The notes: generated from the sequence alone by a model not told the origin. Shown: positions 23,143 through 37,899, numbered from the stretch's first letter. The stretch: DNA of 64,000 bases from Margaritifera margaritifera (GCA_029931535.1 JAQPZY010000394.1:1-64000); one strand, 5' to 3'. Translations and numbers: made by a program.

Positions 23143-25270
23143 CTACATTAGAATGGGAGAGAATATACATATGTGTGCATATAATCAACGGATATCGGTC
23201 AAATCGTGTTTCCCAACTCTCAATGTATCTCTTTTTTCATTTATCGTTTCACGTGTAACATCAGTGGTACGCAATGAGTATGGACAGCTTTTCTTAAGTT
23301 ATGTATATAATAATCGTCATACTTGCTAACACTTTTGAGGAAAACTCTGGATCCCGAGATAAAGAAATAGCCCAAGTCCTTTGTGCGTAGTCAGGGAGGG
23401 GCTATAGTCGACAGTGTTACTAAACAAGGATCTGATCGGAATATGTTGACAGTCAGCAATGGGGAAAGCCGATCCCTAATCGACACCAGGACAGTGCAAA
23501 AGCGGTGTTAATTGTACGTGAGTTGGTTTCTGGTCGTCTTATATAAATCCAGTGTCCCAAGATAGCAGTCGCTATTACTAAAAAGTTTTATTCTATCTTA
23601 ATACTTTTGCGTACACTGTGTTATTAACATAGCAATCTTTCTGTAATCAAATAAGATCTTACGTTTCTCTAGACTCCAGCTTTAGCTTCTTATATCAAAC
23701 TATTTCAAGCAGCTTCCGTTTTTTTCACTGCCCAGCTATGGACTCCGGTCACAATTATTAATTTTGGCTCGGTACTCACGTATGTAGTCCCAGTCTATTT
23801 TAGAGCCTTTATTCCTCTCAAATTTTAGTGGTGAAACTTGAGTTAGATTTAGACATTATTGGTATTGATTTAAAGTAAATTGTTTATTCGTTAGAACATG
23901 AGCAGTATGATATAGTTGTATGTGTATTTTGGCGACAGCGCACAGTGAGTAATAAAGCATTCATGCTGCTATGGAAGTGAAATTTGTAACCCATTGCACT
24001 TTGTTTTGTTTACAGTGCAGCCTCTCAAAACGTGCAGGATAACCTATGACAAGAACTTCACAGTGAGCTCATCTTTGAAGTTACTTTACATTAAAATATG
24101 ATTTATTTAGATTTGGACATACTGTAAAGTTCAGTACTGACAAATAAATGTATGAACTATATAGGAAACATAATCGTGATCGGAGTCCAGCTGAAAGGCG
24201 TAAATGAATCAATAGTATGCTTTCGGTTGAGTAATTTATATGGTTTGCAGACTTCTTGCGAATCGAAGCGATTTTCCAATCTTGACATTTCACATCCATA
24301 ATAAAACATTGATGCCAAAGTTGCTTCAGCTTATGCTCTAGACATACTATTCCATTACAATTTTTATAAAAATTTTAAAAACTTTTTGGATGTTGGTGTG
24401 GATGTGGGAGTGGAGTGAATGTTTGAGGTTTGTTCCACGAAACAACAAATCAAATGCAACAGTAAATACTAATTACAGCGCTCTCGATTGATAGACTACT
24501 AATTTCTTCATTGCGCATTGAGTGGAGGTGACGCAGACTAATATATAAGGTCAGCAGAATAAACATAAAATTCAATAATTAAGTCATTGATGTGTATCCG
24601 GCATATTAACCATATATTGTCACATATCTTCACCTAAATATGCTGTTAATGTAGAATTATACAGCGCAAGAGCCAATTTAAAACGCTCAATAAAGGAAAA
24701 CAAAAGAAACACAGAAAGTAATACCACGACTGTCTCTATACACTACTATATCACAATCCTTATTGTCGTTAGTTTAAAATAATTTCGCAACGGTAAATGG
24801 AGTCAGTTAAGTGCAAGGGTACTACACCACTGACAGCCCGCCGGAGAGATGATCACTAAATGGACAACGGCGCACCCTATGGAATGCAGATGATATACAT
24901 GGCCGAAGTCGACGGAAAGGATAAAGTATCTGCTAGTATGCTAGTCTATAGGGACTTTGTCAATGTTATTAAGCAATTTCAGTATCGCAAACTGTATTCA
25001 AATTGATAAGTTGTCAGTTCGAACCTTGCTCTCAGAATATTTTTTCCCATATAACTGAGAAATATTTCAGTGACTGAAGAGAAAAAAACAGCTCAAATAT
25101 TTACTTCGTAATAGAAAAAAATTAGCCTTTAAAGCGAGACATGTCAATAAATAAATAAATAAATGGAAATGCATTTTACGGCTAAGGTACAAAAACAAAA
25201 AACGTGATCCAGTCTCAAGTATGCGGGAAATATGTAAAAATAAACGGCATGCAAACAATAAAATAAAATT
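23143..25270. other. Intron 3, first part
   Basis: About 2.1 kb without recognised genes. Segments at 23340-23560 and 24790-24960 are less AT-rich but show no coding signal. GTTCGAAC near 25018 resembles a polymerase III B box without a partner. Confidence 0.4.
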
Positions 25271-26088
25271 AATTGTATAGCCAACATACAAGACGCGTGA
25301 GACAGTCTCTTGTCTTTTCATATTATAAACACTGGAGGAACAAAGTAAAACACAAGCTTGAGAAGCCAAGAAATAATTATTACAAGGAAGCAAAAGAAGA
25401 AAATATTGATAATGTTCGTAAATGCTCAGAAAACATTAACCAATCGACGCAACTACAATGCAACTGTACTACCGTAAATAAAGTCAATGAAAGAAATTGC
25501 AGCTGTTTTAACAAACACGTTAATAAACTTTCAGATAAGCTTTGTGAGTAAAATGAAACTTTTGAACCTGAAAATATGAAGGAGCACTTGAATGTCAAGA
25601 TATAAGGCAACCTTATTTATCGCTTGGGTTTATATCAGATACAGATGTATATGAAACATTAATTAGTCCAAATGTCAATAAAGCTGCAGAACTAGGTAGT
25701 ATTAGACCAAACTTTTTGAAACTTTCAGCACCAGTTATTTCCAAGTCTACGGCACAAAACTAAATTATGTATTAAAACAAATGAATACGAAACTGTTTAA
25801 GATTCCAGTAAATAAAGGCATATATCAGTCTTAACATCACTGTCTAAAATCTTTGAGAAGCATGTCGCTCACTTTATTTAGCAACAACTGAATGATAAGA
25901 ATTTTTCACGAGAAGCATGTAGGGTTTAGGAATTTCCATTGCTGTCAAATGGCCCTCAAAAATATCAATGGAAATATGTTAAATGAAACGAATACAGGAA
26001 GTGGGATAGTTGTAGTATATGTTGAATGTAGAAATATGGTAGAGAATTAGTAGATCACAATATCCTTCTCTCAAAAGTACAAAAGGCA

Positions 26089-26090
<2 letters not shown>

Positions 26091-26153
<63 letters not shown>
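26091..26153. repeat. (AT)n microsatellite inside LINE
   Basis: Pure AT run within the RT region. Confidence 0.95.
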
Positions 26154-26156
<3 letters not shown>

Positions 26157-26540
26157 CTAAATTTTCTTCTGCAATTATTAAGGATGGTGGTCCTAAAAGA
26201 TCAGTATTGGGATCATTGTTATTTTTAATCTTTGTTAATGACCTCTCACTTACTCCAGTACATATTTGTTTGCAGATGACACAACATTACATGTTTCAGT
26301 TCCATCATTAAACAAAAAGCCGTTCAAACCAAGTTAAACTAAAATTTGAAGACTATAGAACTGAAGGGTAAAATTAAGAAAAATGCTAATAACCCTAGCC
26401 AAGAAACTTGCTTGCATGCGCCAGAAGCATTCTGATTTGAATGTCATGTATGCACAGTTCAAAATGTATCTGATATTAGTTGACAGTTTTCTTCAGTAGG
26501 GTGTGCGGAACAATAGTGTATGCAGATAGATTTCTTTTTT

Positions 26541-27343
26541 TGTTATGAATGATGTTAATATAATATTCTAAATATTTTAGGAATTTATAAATGTTTCTTG
26601 ACTTTAATATTTGCTTAAACCTTAATGTTTTTTTATCAGAAAAACATGTTTAACTAGTGTCCTTGAATTAGGTTGTTTACTTAAGATTTAAGTTCAAGGA
26701 TAGTTTTGATAAACACAATATTTATTCAATTTGAGGTCAAGGTTGATTTTGTTTACAGATAAAACTGGAAATACCTTAGGAGTTATGTGTCAAAAAGCAC
26801 ATAGGCCATTTATTATTTTAGAATGTTCAGTCTTGTGACCTATCTTTATATGTACCATGTTTAGAGGACAGTTTTTCAGTTTCAACATTACCATCAGTCT
26901 TATAAAGAGCCATTACAGTTGTGGAAAGTCATTCCAAACTCTGAGAGAGGAATTATTTAAAGTATTCATTGGATTGTGAAAGTGCTCATAGACTTTTGGA
27001 TTTTGGATTTTGAATTGATGATTTTGGGATTTATGTGAACTTATTCAGAAATATTTTGGAGTATTTAATTTTGGCATATCAGCGCATTAAAGACTACTGG
27101 TACATCAGGACATTAAAGACCATTGGCAAATCAATACATTCAAGGATACAGCCATTCATTCGGAACATTCTAATTTTAGGACTTGTGAATAGGACACTAA
27201 TTCTTATTGGATTATTTGTATTTTAATACACGTTACTGTAAGTGTCTTTTTGATTTTTCATTTTAATTATCTAGAAATAAATTGCTTGTTGATTTTTACT
27301 TGATTTGTTGGTTACATTTTTCTTAGACCATAGAGTCGTAACA
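26541..27343 (+). mobile_element. Solo LTR, family A, copy 2
   Basis: An 803-bp element, TGTTATGAATGATG ... TAGAGTCGTAACA, flanked by TTTT on both sides, the same 4-bp duplication length as the other copies. It is inserted within the CR1-like LINE and carries the same TATA-like and AATAAA positions as copy 1. Confidence 0.9.
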
Positions 27344-27943
27344 TTTTATACAGCATTGGTCGCTAAAATTCAGAAACCTTAAATCCTGATATCAAAAACC
27401 TACATTTTATTGTTTATATTTAACCACTGCATGATTATAATCTTATTATATTGGAAAACTGTTCTAGACAAGACTTTTACATAATTTTAAACTTACAAAA
27501 AGAGCAGTAAATATACTTTTCAAAAAGCCTTTTCATTCACCTCCAAAACCCGAGTTTAACAAATTAAGTTGGATGGAAATTGACAAAAGATCTGATTACA
27601 GTAACGTTTTTTTTAGTACTAAGATTTACATAGAACTGCACCACAATATCTAGAATACATGTTTAGCCAGATATAATCTAGTTATTCACTAAACTCTATA
27701 GAAGGTGGAGATCTATTGCTTCCAAAGTCTAGTTTGGAACAGCTTTGCTTTTAATGCTAAATAATCAAATTATCTTGGTGCTTTTGAAAATAAATGCTTC
27801 AATTACAGGTTAAAGAAGAAATGATTTTTCTATTTTAGCTACTGTCTAATGATGTATATATTGTATACGAGTAAACTGTAGAGAAAGCGTTAGTGGAGAA
27901 TACATTGTTTTAGTAATAGAGGTACCTTCTGTAAATCAAGCAT

Positions 27944-27970
27944 TAATAATAATAATAATAATAATTTTAA

Positions 27971-28016
<46 letters not shown>
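27944..28016. repeat. (AAT)n/(ATT)n microsatellite
   Basis: An AAT run switching to ATT, so the block is self-complementary and can fold back. Confidence 0.95.
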
Positions 28017-28769
28017 CAAGAAATGGAGCTATAAATGTCTGTTCGTAGAGTGCTGAGGAAAAATTGCTATAGAAAATGCCGTCTCCCCTTCGGGTGGTAA
28101 GTGGTGAAGTTCCAATATAAGTACCCCCAGGTGCAGTAGCTTTAGACGCTGAGGTGGACATATTGCACACAAATGTGATAAACGTTAATACATTACATTT
28201 GTTTTTCACATATATAAACTATTACTATTACTTTCTCCACTCCTTTGTACAGTATCAAAACGTCCTCTAAACTCATCATGGGAGAAGTATGTGCGAGGTT
28301 TGTTAAAATTATATTGGCTGTTATGTCTATGATTCTCTCCATAGTAATGGAGAGGTTGAAGAAATCAATTTAATTTATGTACATATCATTAATCGATTAT
28401 GCTATCGACTCATAGGTAACAATATCGTATTGGAGTAAAATGTTTTCAAGTTCGTGTCTTGTTTTCTGCGTGCTATTACTTCAGTGGCTTTTGTAGTGTA
28501 ATGTCGTATCTGAAATCCTGAGGAAAAACACAAGGATACAATGGATGATGATCTATTAGTATCTGATAGCCAAGTGGTATTGTAAACTTCTTTCAATGTC
28601 TGCAATGTACTGCATTCTGTGCAGCTTCAGTACAAGTATTTGACAATGTTGAAGTAATTTAACAGTAAAAGTCACAGATTCCTTATGACATGGTGATGTG
28701 CTTCACAACATTCTACCTAAATTGTCTAGCACTGCATACATTGTTAGCATCTCCTTTCACCTTCATAGC

Positions 28770-28985
28770 AAAAGAGGACCCGCCGTTGCTCAGTCGCTTT
28801 TCGGAATCGCGATCAGAATTGTGCTAGTTCGAATCCTACCCTTGGATCAGACAGGGTCGGCTACATATTTGTGTCTTTGGGCAAGTCACTTTATTCCAAT
28901 TGCCTTAGCTCTAAATAAACTCTGTGTATTGCTGTGCGGTCCAACACTAAGCAAAACACAATTCATATCAAACAAGAGAAGAAAA
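28770..28985 (+). mobile_element. tRNA-derived SINE with V-SINE-like central domain
   Basis: A box TTGCTCAGTCG (28786-28796), B box AGTTCGAATCC (28826-28836), then GTGTCTTTGGGCAAGTCACT (from 28871), which resembles the conserved central domain of V-SINEs known from fishes and other animals. Possible imperfect duplications TTCATAGCAAAAGAG (28762) and TTCATATCAAACAAGAG (28962). It is antisense to the host gene. Confidence 0.7.
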
Positions 28986-29379
28986 TGACCGGTATAATCA
29001 ATATTTTGGAGTTATCTTTTATATTTATATCTGTACAATTTCTTCTCGTGTAATGCTGATTTGGGATATATGTGACACAATGCTATGTTGAGGTATTTAA
29101 CTCCGTGTGGTACTTTCCTGCTTGCTGGATATTATATATTTATCGTATGTCAACATTTTTAATGCCTTTCAATGGATCTGTAAGCAACATACAAATTAAC
29201 ACTCATCACAAATACAATGAATATGTATTAAAGTCTATTTCATCATCAGATGTTCCATACAATCAAGATTGTTTAAATCATATTTTTCACCATCACTTTC
29301 ACTAGATGCATAGAGAGATAAAGCATGGTCGAGGTTGTTTTAGTACTGTGTTGCCAAAACTTGTTCCGTCAATCTTTAA
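28986..29379. other. Intron 3, unassigned
   Basis: No gene or repeat recognised. Confidence 0.35.
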
Positions 29380-30450
29380 GTTAAGTAGTTAGGTACATTT
29401 GTTCCGTTTTCATTGGGCTCTTCTGTCTAGTCGGTTTCTATTGATTTGTCGTTTATGATTCATTAGCTCCATCTGGATAAAATGATATGGAGAGATATTT
29501 GCTCCTTGTACTTGATAGACCGTTAGATATTGCTTCTTGAAAAATTAGATCTTTTTATTTGTTTGCCTACACCACCTTTCATCACACTGACATCATTGAC
29601 CACTAATCATATTCGTATCTATATGTTTTAGATTATTCAAGCTAATATGTTGTAAATGCAACATATTTCATCGTGTTGACCTTAAATCTGTGGTAGATAA
29701 ATCGAAAGTATTTTTATACATTTTAAAATTCTTTCATTCACATTCATTTTATTTGTGACGTTCTCTGCCTTTTGTTTTACAGCTGTATAATCATTCTTTT
29801 TCTTCAAATCTGACAATGTTTTCATGTTTATGTAAGTATTCTTTGCGCCAAAATCATTCAGTACCTTTTTTAAATCTCTTGATCCTTTTGGATATCATTA
29901 TCCATTTCATTGCATACCTGTTCCAGTTGAGATTGTAAAGTACCATCGTTTTCCTAGGGTTTTTAATTTGTTTTTGCTATTGTCCGTCTGCCACTATCTA
30001 AAGCATTAAATTCACTACTTACATCTGCTCAATTTGCAGTTCATAATTCTAGATAGCCGATTCATCAGTTACGTTTTATGTTCGATAACGTCCTCTTTCC
30101 TTTAGATTTTGGGGTCATGAATAGCAGCTGATAAGACACTTAATCTGTCTCTCTTTATTGTGCCATCATCAATTTTTTTTTGTAGCTCTGAGATTATATA
30201 ACCTCTTTCATTGTCACTCTGTTTAATGGCAGTAAATTGATGCTCAAATCTTTCCATCTATCCCCCTATTACTTTAATATATTTCAATTTATAACCCTCT
30301 AGAGTCTTAGTTATTGGAGTATCCACTAGATTTTGCACACATTGTATATTGGCTACATTAGTTTTGCTTACCGGATCTGTTATATTGGTGATACGGTTAT
30401 TGTTGAAGTTTACGTCAATGTTTATTGTTTTCATCTGTTTTTGTCGCATT
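29380..30450 (-). pseudogene. Decayed fibre-like / coiled-coil protein relic, second copy
   Basis: On minus, a frame starting MRQKQMKTINIDVNFNNNRI and followed by ITNITDPVSKTNVANIQ runs to 30258. The next block contains ERGYIISELQKKIDDGTIKR. Further decayed stretches continue to about 29.4 kb. The same N-terminal layout and LQxKIDD occur in the relic at 5.7-7.1 kb, so both derive from one repeated gene family. Host element and function are inferred from its virus-like look; it is disabled by stops. Confidence 0.4.
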
Positions 30451-30490
30451 TTTTTTTAATGTAACCTAAAGTAGCTAGGACCTCTAAGAT

Positions 30491-30630
30491 ATATATATAT
30501 AGCTGTCTAAAAACAAGGTCATATATATAGCCTACTGACACAGGGCGAGGTCTTATATTTATATATATAGCTCTAATATCTGTCTAAAAACAAGGTCATA
30601 TATATAGCCTACTGCACACAGGGCAAGGTC

Positions 30631-30686
<56 letters not shown>

Positions 30687-30744
30687 CGCTAATAGCTGTC
30701 TAAAACAAGGCCATATATATAGCCTACTGCACACAGGTCGAGGT

Positions 30745-30811
<67 letters not shown>

Positions 30812-30873
30812 CGCTAATAGCTGTCTAAAAACAAGGCCATATATACAGTCTACTGTTCACAGGGCGAGGTCTC
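30491..30873. repeat. Four composite units: conserved core of about 60 bp separated by (AT)n
   Basis: A core reading AGCTGTCTAAAAACAAGG, then ATATATAGCCTACTGCACAC and AGGGCGAGGTC recurs from 30501, about 30580, 30686 and 30811. The copies are separated by AT runs of different lengths (30632-30684 and 30748-30810). Later copies add GCGCTAAT in front. Confidence 0.9.
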
Positions 30874-31412
30874 ATGGACGAAGAAAAACTCCGGCTCCCG
30901 CCATTGCAGATATTTACTTGAGATGAAAACATATGCTATAAGCATACGGTGAAAATCCATCATTTGTCCATCTTTATCTCTGATGCTGATATGAAATATA
31001 TGAATTGTAACTTTTTGTAAGTAGTCATTAACAATGTATGAAGCAGAGTCTCCATGAACAAATAGTTTTCACGGGAAAAAAACTATAGCAACGAGAATAA
31101 TGCCCATTATGGTGACTTGTGTGATGGGTTGTAAAATATATAAATGTTTTGGTTTCAAAACCACTCAAACTGATTCAGATTCAGTAGATGGTTGTATATA
31201 TCTCTGGCTATTTCATTCTAACGTTCTTCAGCTGTAGTTGCTTATGTACACCGTGTAACTGCTACTAGGAGTTATTAGAAACATTCAGCATCAATACTTT
31301 ATTTGCTGTTGATATTTTCACTCATTCCCTCCTGACTGTTTTATTTACATGTCAAGATTGTAATAACCATTAGGTATTAACACTCCTTCTTTCATTTATG
31401 TCATTGATGTAG
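30874..31412. other. Intron 3 sequence before LTR-B
   Basis: No recognised feature. Confidence 0.35.
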
Positions 31413-32893
31413 TGTCACGGAATTGTATGGTTTATATCAATATGTATATGTGATCAAAAATGTATTCGGGTTTCGTTTCCGGCTAGAGCGTTACTCGGGG
31501 GTTGTTTATTTTTTCGGCTCTAGTTATTTTGAAATACTGAGCGCGATTCACCCCATGCTGCACGTGCAAATTGCCTGCAGTGAAAACTCACGTACCTAGC
31601 TGCTGCGCATATCTGTCACAGCTAGAGTACATATAGAGCGAATTCTCTATAAACAAATTACACTACGACGAGTCTTGTCAGAAAGCTTACCTCTTTACGG
31701 GAGCAAAACTTCAGCTGTAGAGGTATGTGAAATTTAAGATTGTATTCTTTATCACTATTCGTTTTATATGACATAATTGTTTCATATATTAGATGTTTTA
31801 GAATTTATTCTGAATTCTACAGAGAGTCAATACCTAGGTCATACAACGCCATGATATTAGAAATACTATAGGCTGGTTCAAGTTAGCTATTTGTTGTAAC
31901 TGAACAGACGGATTTTATTTAATTATACGCAGCATGCATTGAATGATTAATGTAATGTGTAACGAGATGTAATTCATGTGCGCGCATGCGCAACATATAT
32001 CAATACGAAAGTACTAACCGTGTCATATGTACTACACGGTTTAGTTGTTATACTTTTAGCTGTTCCTTATGTATGGTTTGGTGGTGTGAAGCCATAGAAC
32101 TCTGTGTGGTTTCGTGTGACGTGTACGCTGTGTCTGGTGACGTTGTTTCGGAAGAGTGTACTGGTTTTCTCGATGCGAGGGACCAAGGCTTCTCGACCAA
32201 CGGGTCTGTGTTAATGTGAAGGCTCTCGAGGGATCCTTCAACAGGCTGGGAGGGGTGGACCATGCGTGGTGGCTCCTCGACCATGGACTAGAGCGGGTGG
32301 AACCGGAGATACATCTTGGTCGTCAAACGGGCGCCACGATAGTTATATTTATTGCGTGTTCCATTTTATTGTTATCTCAATATTGCTATCTGTGCAAAAT
32401 TACATTCATTCCCATTTCAATATCGCTATATGTGTGATAGATTCATAATTTCATGCATTCCCATTTCATTTTCGTTATATGAACGATATATTCATAAATT
32501 CATACATATTCCAATATCGCTTGATGAATTGATAAATTGATGAGTATCATATTGATAAGTGCATAAATCACATGCTTTGGTCACCCTTGGTACTTAATAA
32601 GACCTTGTTTATATTAGGGTGTAGATCATATACTCTTATTTGTTGATTGGTGATAGGATGCTATTCACGTTTGTTTAAAATTCCATTCGTTAAATTCATC
32701 TTTGATTTTTCTCGTCGAGTTACTTGTTGTTGATAGTTCCATGTTAGGAACTTTATAATTTTCCTTATCTTTTTGTTACAATGGTGTCAGATTTGTTCAT
32801 CTTTAAATTGCGTTTATAAATAAACATCTTATTAACGCAGTTGCTTTCGGTGTCTTCACTAATCCAGTCCTCACCCGGCTTCATCCTGTGACA
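31413..32893 (+). mobile_element. Solo LTR, family B, copy 2
   Basis: A 1481-bp element with TGTCACGG ... CCTGTGACA ends, giving 6-bp inverted termini TGTCAC/GTGACA, and a perfect 5-bp duplication TGTAG on both sides. It aligns with 2395-3232, which lacks several hundred bases present here. Region 32350-32560 is a diverged array of short AT-rich units. AATAAA at about 32819 may be the poly(A) signal. No internal domain remains. It is antisense to the host gene and sits in a decayed coding tract. Confidence 0.85.
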
Positions 32894-32899
32894 TGTAGG

Positions 32900-33422
32900 A
32901 CAAAACATTGTTCAGGAGTTCATGGGAAATATTGTAATGCACAAAATCCATTCTTTGCAATGTAATAGAACGTTTGTCATTTCTGTTTTTAATTGTTTTG
33001 AAAACTCTGCTTATCATGCCATCGATACTGTTCAGCTTTGTAGTGGCAGATGTTACTATATTTTAATTAAATACTTTACTGGAAATCCATGTTTCCCTAG
33101 CGGATTTTGCAGCAATACCCGCAAGTATTGTATTAACACCACTAGCAGCTACAGGAATAATTATGCCTGTAAAGTTTTCGCTAAACACAATCCAGCTGCA
33201 GAAAAAACAAATATAGCAGCTGAAACTGTTTTCATATCTCCCTCTAACAACTTTAAAGATCATATGTTTTTTATATTTCTTTCTTACACGTTTATAGTGC
33301 TTGATCTCCATAATCAAATCTTCTTTGATCTCTTTAAGTTTTTGCAGACGTAGTTGCGGAAGAGAAAGTATATAGTATGACTCTTTTGTACTTGATTCCT
33401 TTTCACCCATTTTGTCTAACAA
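32900..33422 (-). pseudogene. Decayed gene of an uncharacterised repeated family (KKYKK / TTKLNSI motifs)
   Basis: On minus from 33422, a frame of about 119 residues contains SLPQLRLQKLKEIKEDLIME and HYKRVRKKYKKHMIF, then hydrophobic segments. After one frame change it continues with SATTKLNSIDGMISR near 33050-33010. I have an impression of many uncharacterised invertebrate proteins with this helix / hydrophobic hairpin / helix layout, often in mobile contexts, but cannot name the family. The 3' end is cut by the family B LTR. Not functional. Confidence 0.4.
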
Positions 33423-33443
33423 TATAAGTTTCTGTATTTATTT

Positions 33444-33474
33444 AGCGCTAATAGCTGTCTAAAAACAAGGCCAT
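33444..33474. repeat. Orphan copy of the 30.5-kb composite unit
   Basis: AGCGCTAATAGCTGTCTAAA and the following CAAGGCCAT are identical to the core at 30809-30839. Confidence 0.85.
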
Positions 33475-33899
33475 TTCGTATACATTTGGTTTGCAAAACA
33501 TTTGTAGAGTAAATATTTTGTCAGGTAAACATCCATTTGCAATGAGGTAGTCGGTTGGAAACTGGATAAATCAAATTGGAATTATTAGCTTTACATACTT
33601 CTTCAATATCAATTGTTGATGGTGGATTAATTGTAATCCTCAAAAGTACGAAGCAGGCAACAGTAAGAACAGTGCTTAATATTGCACAGTATTGAGTTTA
33701 TAATGTTTTTCTTTTGGTTTTGCTTTGCTTCAGGCGGCATTTCTCCGGTATTTGTCGCTAACGATCGTGCAGACTTAAAGTAATGCTAATGTATTTAGCA
33801 ATATAAATTACATTTTACAATTGACAAATTAAATACCTTCTTATTAATCATGATGCACCCAGCTGTAACATCAGATTTAAGTGCTTCGTGATAAACGTA

Positions 33900-35995
33900 G
33901 GAAATAATGTGGTTTGTTTCAATCGACATCTTATTATTTATTTCTCGGAAAGTTATCCAACGCGATCGCAAAAACTTAACGTTCTACTAGACATATTTGG
34001 AGGTGGGTTGTAAGATACTTTGATGATTCGATTTGTATGGTGTTCTGCTATTGCGTTTTTAAATTCCTGTAAACGTTTGTCAAGTTTCCCACTAAGTTCA
34101 ACTCTAGTAGAATCTTTGGTTTTTGTAATGTTATTTTTCTAATCTTAGATTCATCTCTGTTTCTCTCTTCGCTCTCTTCTATTTAATTTGCAGGCAAATT
34201 TAGAAAGTGAACTGATTTTACGATGTTAACAAAGGTTAGCTGCAAAATGGTATACAAGTTAACTTTGAATAGTGAAATAATGGTCTGAAATCTAATTGGG
34301 TAAATAAAAGGATGGATTTCAAGACATGTCTGATGTGTGAAAAAGATACACATAAAAGAGTTTTATAACTCTAGCCGTTACAGTAATCGTTGCCAAAAAG
34401 CGTATGACAGGCAAGGTAATGAAGGAAATGAAGAGTATTAAAAAGCAAGCGTCAAACGATGGCAAAATGAAAACAGTGAATACAAAATAGAGTCCCAAAA
34501 ATGACGTAGAAATGAATGCAGAGAATAATACAATAAATGTAATACAGAATACAATCGATAAAATTACCACATTGAAAAAAATTAAGGATAAGTAACAACC
34601 ATAAGTATAATTTTAAACACTTTTAGGTAAAACATGAAACAAGACACGATATTAAAGATATTGAAGTACCACCAATTCATTGTTTTAGTAGATAACTAAA
34701 CGTGACAAAACCTGAAGGATTGTGTTATAAAGACCTATATATTAAGCACGTTATAATGTGTACCTCTTTTGATTTGGCTGCACCAGATTAGAAAATACAA
34801 TGTTTGCCCTGAACAGCAGCTGTATAAACGCAAAAATCCCACAAAGGAACGAGATCGAAAAGCCCTTTAAAATGATGATCAATCAGATTGGTTTACTTCA
34901 TCATGGAGGAAATCTTGTCTAATATATTTTCCATGCAAACCTTCTAAAACAAAGCATCCAGTGCACATTTATTTATGAAGCACTATCTTCAGCATTGTCA
35001 TATACCTTACTTTTCTGACGCGTTACTTAAATTAACATGTTTGAATATTATCAAATTTGCACTCAAGGCTGATAAAGGCAATCACAAATTAAAATACAAA
35101 TATCCAGGTTCTGGATTGAAAGACGTTTGCTAACTATTGATGTCACGGTGCTTTGATTCAATCTAGCTATTTCCTGATCTGTCATACCATTACTATCTTC
35201 CATAAAGATGTAAGTCCAGCGGATAAATCCATATGTTTCAGCCATATAATTCATTTCATTAGCTAGCAACGTTCTCCATTAGCCAACAGTATCTGCTTCA
35301 GATTTGTAATGCCTTTTATAAGCAGCTAGAACAACATCCGGAGTCTCAAATACCTTCATGTAAAATTGTATATTATTCTGGCCCATCATTAAGTATTTTT
35401 CCTAAGTTCTCTCCATATATGCTGTGGTGGATTTTGAACATTGTTGCAATTCAAATTAGATGGTTTCTATAATTTTCTAATTGGAATGCATCATAATTGC
35501 GTACAGTTATCGGATATTAGGATAGCAGATTTGGACTCTGGAAATATATATGATATTTTTATCCTGACTTGACTCAATCATGGACAATTTTATCTATCAA
35601 ATGCATTAACTAAATCCCACAATCAGATGTTTCCATCCACACTGCCGCGTTTAGCTGAATCTGCTAAACTCTCATGCCACACTGTGAGCTGTATTTTTTT
35701 TTATAGAATCATCATTGGTAAATTCGAAAGTGTAGCCATGAAAATATGTAATGGTTTGTAATGTAAAAATGTGAGTTTTAGTGTAATATATCTTGATTTG
35801 TTTATGTGCATTTGATATGTTAACTTCATTCAAGTGAATTAAGCAACTTAATGCATAAAGCTGATTTGCAGTACAAGGGTAAGGTTCTGTACAGGTTAGT
35901 TTATCTTTCTTGTAAAATCCGAAATCCCTCTCAGGAGATGTCACAAACTTAACGTACGTCTCAGCGGGAGGCGAAGTATTCTTAATTACTAACAA
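33900..35995 (-). pseudogene. Further decayed virus-like coding tract
   Basis: Minus-strand stretches with low stop density: 35672-35995 (contains SPPAETYVKFVTSPERDFGF), 35063-35380 (contains QFYMKVFETPDVVLAAYKRH and later EMNYMAETYGFIRWTYIF), 34319-34570 (three hydrophobic segments, membrane-like) and about 33920-34140 (contains LSGKLDKRLQEFKNAIAEHH). They lie in one orientation with the relics at 32.9-33.4 and 29.4-30.4 kb. Together they look like a second dead large element, without visible inverted repeats. No product is recognised with confidence. Confidence 0.3.
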
Positions 35996-37861
<1,866 letters not shown>

Positions 37862-37899
37862 CACACACACTAATGCTTCGCAGAGATTACAAATGAGTC

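Larger units (their letters stand above)
25271..27830 (+). mobile_element. Decayed CR1/jockey-like LINE ORF2, split by an LTR
   Basis: Plus-strand relic of a non-LTR retrotransposon. Linker sequence with YYKHWRNKVKHKLEKPRNNY (25318) is followed by decayed RT. After an (AT)n run at 26091-26153 come SVLGSLLFLIFVNDLS (about 26200) and a broken FADDT region. A family A solo LTR interrupts it at 26541-27343. Beyond it the C-terminal domain resumes with LQKRAVNILFKKPF, FNKLSWMEIDKR, APQYLEYMFS and IEGGDLLLP (27485-27730), typical of CR1/L2/jockey ends. There are many stops and frameshifts. The order of events is LINE first, LTR second. It is antisense to the host gene. Confidence 0.8.

Noticed and set aside
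25005..25035. GTTCGAAC as a tRNA gene B box
   Set aside because: No A box at proper distance and no cloverleaf; at most an old SINE fragment.
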